Origin: Syngnathus acus
Lineage: Eukaryota > Chordata > Actinopteri > Syngnathiformes > Syngnathidae
NCBI RefSeq assembly: GCF_901709675.1
Contig: NC_051100.1
Span: 10,574,786-10,638,785, forward strand
Direction: 5' to 3'
DNA: 64,000 bases
Both the position numbers and the translations under genes were made by a program. Under the pieces are notes generated by a model, which worked only from the letters and a program-made list of their open reading frames with translations, did no database searches and was not told the origin of the DNA. This document shows, in pieces, positions 60,260 through 64,000 of this stretch (positions are counted from its first letter, which is position 1; each line of letters begins with the position of its first letter).

Positions 60260-63200
60260 GGTCAGAGGTGTCAGGTGAACAGTATTATCTCAGGTAGCTG
60301 CACAGTGACTTCAGATGTGCCTGCTGGTGAGCACTTATTTATTTATGCATCTGTAACTCGATGCGACTTTAGTTTAATTCGGTGATGGCTACACAGTTTT
60401 TCATTTTAAATGCAATTTTATGATAAAAGCGTGGTGTTACTTTGTTTGTTTTCATTGGGTCATTCATTTGCAAGTCATTTCCCTTTTATTGAGTCCAAAG
60501 TATTTATTAAAGTTAATACAGCATTAGTGAAGACGTGTTTGATGCAAATTGGAAAAATGATGTATGGATGTTTTTAAATGATGATGCAGTAGATGACAGC
60601 AGACTCCATTAGATCTTTGGACAGAGTCATATCAATTTTATTTAAGTAGGACATACAAGCAGAAGTAAAAAGAATACGCAGGGCTAAAAAAAAAAAATCA
60701 AACCTATATATTCTTTATATTTAATTTACAGTTATTCTACTCTGTTTATTGTTGATGAAACGTACTGGCTAGAGATAGCCTGTCTTGGTTTTATTTGCTG
60801 GTTGTCACTCCTGTTAAATCTAAGAATGGGAAAGACTTACATTCTAAACAAATGTGTAAAAGAAATATTGTTATTGTCGTTATTAATTGATGAAATACAG
60901 CTTTTATGAGTGTGATACGCTGCAAGCTACAGCCTTTTTCCTTATTTGTTATTTAGTGAGCGTATGTCTCTGACTCTTGGTCTCTCTGAGTGTCACTCTC
61001 ATTGAGCGTCACACTCGTGAAATTCATTCAGAATACGAAAAAAAAAAATCTCAAATGGAGAGTCCATATCTGACATGCTGACTGACAGACTCAAATGAAA
61101 CACAATATAAGGAAGAGAGGACTGTGCATTATGAGGTCCCGGAGAGGAGGCAAGGCAATGTGAGCTCAAGGAAGGACTTCAGTGTTATCAAATTGGAAGA
61201 GGCGTAAAAGTGTCGAGTGGGGAAAGGGAGAGAAGGAGATGTACGATGTGGAGAAACTTGTTTATTTTGTGGTGGTGGTTGCTGGAATGGTGCCTGTAAT
61301 AATTCTTGTTGCGTTGCCATGTGGAAGTTGTGATGAGTTTTCATCCTTTGGGGATGGCTCAGTATTCATTGCCAGAGTCTGAAGACTTTTAAATATAAAC
61401 TTGTTTTTTTACATATATGTATTGGATTAAATCAGACTATGGCCCCAAAAATATATGCTGTAATGTATCTGAATTGTTGGTTATGGATTTGTAGATGCGT
61501 TTAAATTTGAATAATGCTATTGAACATATCATTGGATGCACTTGCACAATTAAAAATGCCTGTTAAAATTCTATCTGCAAAGTTAACTGTGCTCTTGATG
61601 AGCATTATGAGAGATGTAAAAGTAACAACTTAAAGTGGAAAAATGTAACAAATGTCTTTTAAGTTTGCAGTAGAGTTCAATAATGAGTCACACGGCAAAG
61701 TGTTTCTGTTTAGGTCTGCTCTGACAACTACATGTGTGAGACCATGTAAAAAAAAAAATCAAAAGAAAAAAAACAGTGATAGTTTAAATACTTTTGATAG
61801 CTTTCTAGAAGTGTCTTAAAATATTTTGAATGTGTGATTCCAAGTGACTTTATTTATTCTAATGACATTTAAGTTCTACCCAGCCTCTAGCCAAAATTCA
61901 GCTGTGATTGGCTTCATCTTTGCGTGATCCAAATTAGAAGTGTGAACAAAATGGATGGATGGATTAATCATTTGGACATCCGAAGGTGAGCGATGGATTC
62001 ATTTCATTGTGCACAATTTAATCTCTGTACACCCACATCATATAATTTCATGAATCATATGTACGCTTCTGTGGAAGTAAATTCTGCCATAAAACAAGCA
62101 AGCAGCAACTTAAATGGCGGTGGTGTGTGACAAATTCTCATTTTTATATTCACTCACGGAATGCTGTCCAGAAATGTGACTGCAATGGTAGGTGGTGACC
62201 CAAGACAGTGAGGGTGAAATATAAGGGGCAGAAGGGAGGTGAAGTGTTTAGATGCAAAGGTCATCTGTGCTGAAGACGAGCTCCTAAATGGTGTGTTTTG
62301 ACTTTAGCACAAGATAAAAAACCATCAGCTGTTACAAGGGCGCTCAGACTCCACGGCGATGTCGAGAGAAACAAAAGGAGATGAATGAGTTTCTACAGGC
62401 CATTGTCTGCCCTCTGACACTGTCTGTTTGTGTTTATGTGGTCTTCTGTACACACAGGCCTCTGCTGCAAATAAGCCGATTGCAAAATATGATGGTCAAG
62501 AGACTGTAGTTGATAAACAACCACAAACGATTGACTAAAAAATCAAGCACTGAACACTATTGAATGTCTTTCTTGACACAATGATAGCAGATTTTAATGC
62601 AGTGTCGCTTGAGCGATCAAAGGTCGAGAGCATTTCATGTTTTTTTGTCTTTTGGCCTTGCTGCTGACATGTAGAAATCTTTTCACAATTTCTTTACCTT
62701 TTATTGACATTATTGACCGTAGATGATGAAATTATTCAAATCTTTGCAATTGAGTATTGATGAATGTTTTTCTTAAATTGTTGGACTGTTTGTCCTGCTC
62801 TGGTCCTCGAAGGCCACTGTACTGTGTGTTGGAGAAGAGAGACATCACAAACGTGCAGGAAAATAGTTCTCCAGGACCAGGTTTGTTCACACAGTTGTTC
62901 ACAACTTGTTGAACCTTGCCCCAACCTTGCTTATGAACAGCTGAGCCTTTCAGGGATGCTCCTTTTATTCCCACTCAAGGTAATACATGTTTACATCTAC
63001 CTAGTGTTTTAGAGCATTCCTCAACTTCAGCCTTCAAACAGTTTGGCCATGTCTCAGCATTCTCAGACATAAAAAAATAAAAGAATATTAGACCCAAACA
63101 ACATAGAAAAACCAACAGTTTGAAAAAAGAAATATACTGCATTGTGTTTGTTGTGTGTTCAATTGAATGATTGAAATGGATTCACACATCATTGTATTCT

Positions 63201-64000
63201 GTTTTACACAACTTCATTGGCTTTTGTAGTCACCATTTTACAGTGTTTGACCATATCGTTATATTCATGAAGCACTACATGATCGGCTGTCAAAAATGTC
63301 ACCATGTCATTCAATTGAGCTTTGCCGAGTCAGCCTTTAAGTGTCATGTCGTGTTTGAGATAAAGAGATCAGGAAGGTGGGACAGAAGTCATTATGCAAG
63401 CTCATCAGAGCAGCACTGCAACGCCATCCCACTTGACGAAGCCGAATGTCTGTTAATCTTTCTGATCACCGTGCTAATGACTAATGGCTTTTTCATGAGC
63501 ACAGAAGAAAGACTGAAAAAGATCATTGATTTGCTGGGATAACTGAGGCGCACTTCTTCAAGTAATAGGACAGCTTTTGAGGTTAAGGCCAATCAGAAAT
63601 AATGGCCATGTAATCAATCATTTGCTGTAATTCTGAACAAATAGCACAATTTCTTTCGTGATATCCGCATTTTACTCACTTTGTACAGCCTTAATCACAG
63701 ATTACCCTTAAATATAATGTAGAACTCATTAAGTAGACGTAGTGCTAGATTAAGATGTACTGTGTTCAGTGGGGGCCATGTGTGTTCTCAATAGTCTACA
63801 TTTAGTTCAGGGATACTGGATTTAATTTAATATATCCAAAATAGTTCCATCTATCCATTCTTTTTCACTTGTCCTCATTGGGATCCTTGGTGATTTGGTC
63901 TATAGCACAAATCATTTTGGGTTGGTTGCCTTCTCACACTGGCAGATTACGTCTTCTCAGACAAAAAAAAACCCAATATAGATTCTATAGCGGCAAAACA
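60260..64000. other. Right end of window, no gene assigned
   Basis: Weak L2-like tails at ~61885-61965 (ending AAATGGATGGATGG) and ~63840-63960. An ORF at 63171-63542 lacks recognisable homology. If the first-exon candidate at 59.9 kb is real, this is its first intron. Confidence 0.35.

Noticed and set aside
63171-63542. 123-residue plus-strand ORF at the right end
   Set aside because: No recognisable domain, no neighbouring exon, internal codon use not biased; could be revisited with a protein search.

Overview
The window is eukaryotic and vertebrate, almost certainly a ray-finned (teleost) fish. The coding sequence is split into short exons with GT-AG introns. The exons match vertebrate plpp4 and wdr11. 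The introns carry the repeats typical of teleosts: hAT, Tc1/mariner and TACCGTA-type MITEs, L2/Maui-like retroposon tails and many microsatellites. I cannot name the species from the sequence alone. No bacterial operons, CRISPR arrays or intact viral genes are visible.

Two protein-coding genes can be supported, both on the minus strand and head-to-tail. (1) plpp4 (phospholipid phosphatase 4, formerly ppapdc1a) is complete from ATG to stop. It has seven coding exons from 54076 down to 23383, and all splice phases are consistent. They give a 285-residue, six-pass membrane PAP2 phosphatase. (2) wdr11 is represented only by its first two coding exons (4887-4802 and 3428-3317); the rest lies beyond the left edge. 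As I recall it, the order plpp4 then wdr11 on one strand is the same in human 10q26, so this is conserved synteny.

Layout: 1-3316 is wdr11 intron 2, with a foldback retroposon-like element and a MITE. 3317-4887 holds wdr11 exons 1-2. 4888-23382 is a repeat-rich intergenic spacer of about 18.5 kb. 23383-54076 is plpp4. 54077-54810 is the plpp4 upstream region, with a very long TC tract and a 102-bp duplication. 54811-64000 is mostly unassigned. It includes a 1.06-kb hAT element and a CpG-containing interval near 59.7-60.3 kb that looks like the 5' end (non-coding exon plus GT donor) of an unidentified plus-strand gene.

Mobile DNA explains most recognisable structure outside exons. There are at least ten members of a foldback family ending in TACCGTA, in three subfamilies, one containing a nested hAT fragment. 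Six copies of a ~325-bp hAT MITE are present, several with 8-bp target duplications. One hAT element retains a broken BED zinc finger, and there is a Tc1 transposase relic. Two related elements carry a hammerhead-ribozyme-like core and are flanked by perfect 13-bp direct repeats. The observations most worth a second look are these hammerhead-like elements, the inverted hAT copies that flank plpp4 exon 4, the hAT copy at the plpp4 3' end, and an unrecognised coding-like island in plpp4 intron 1.
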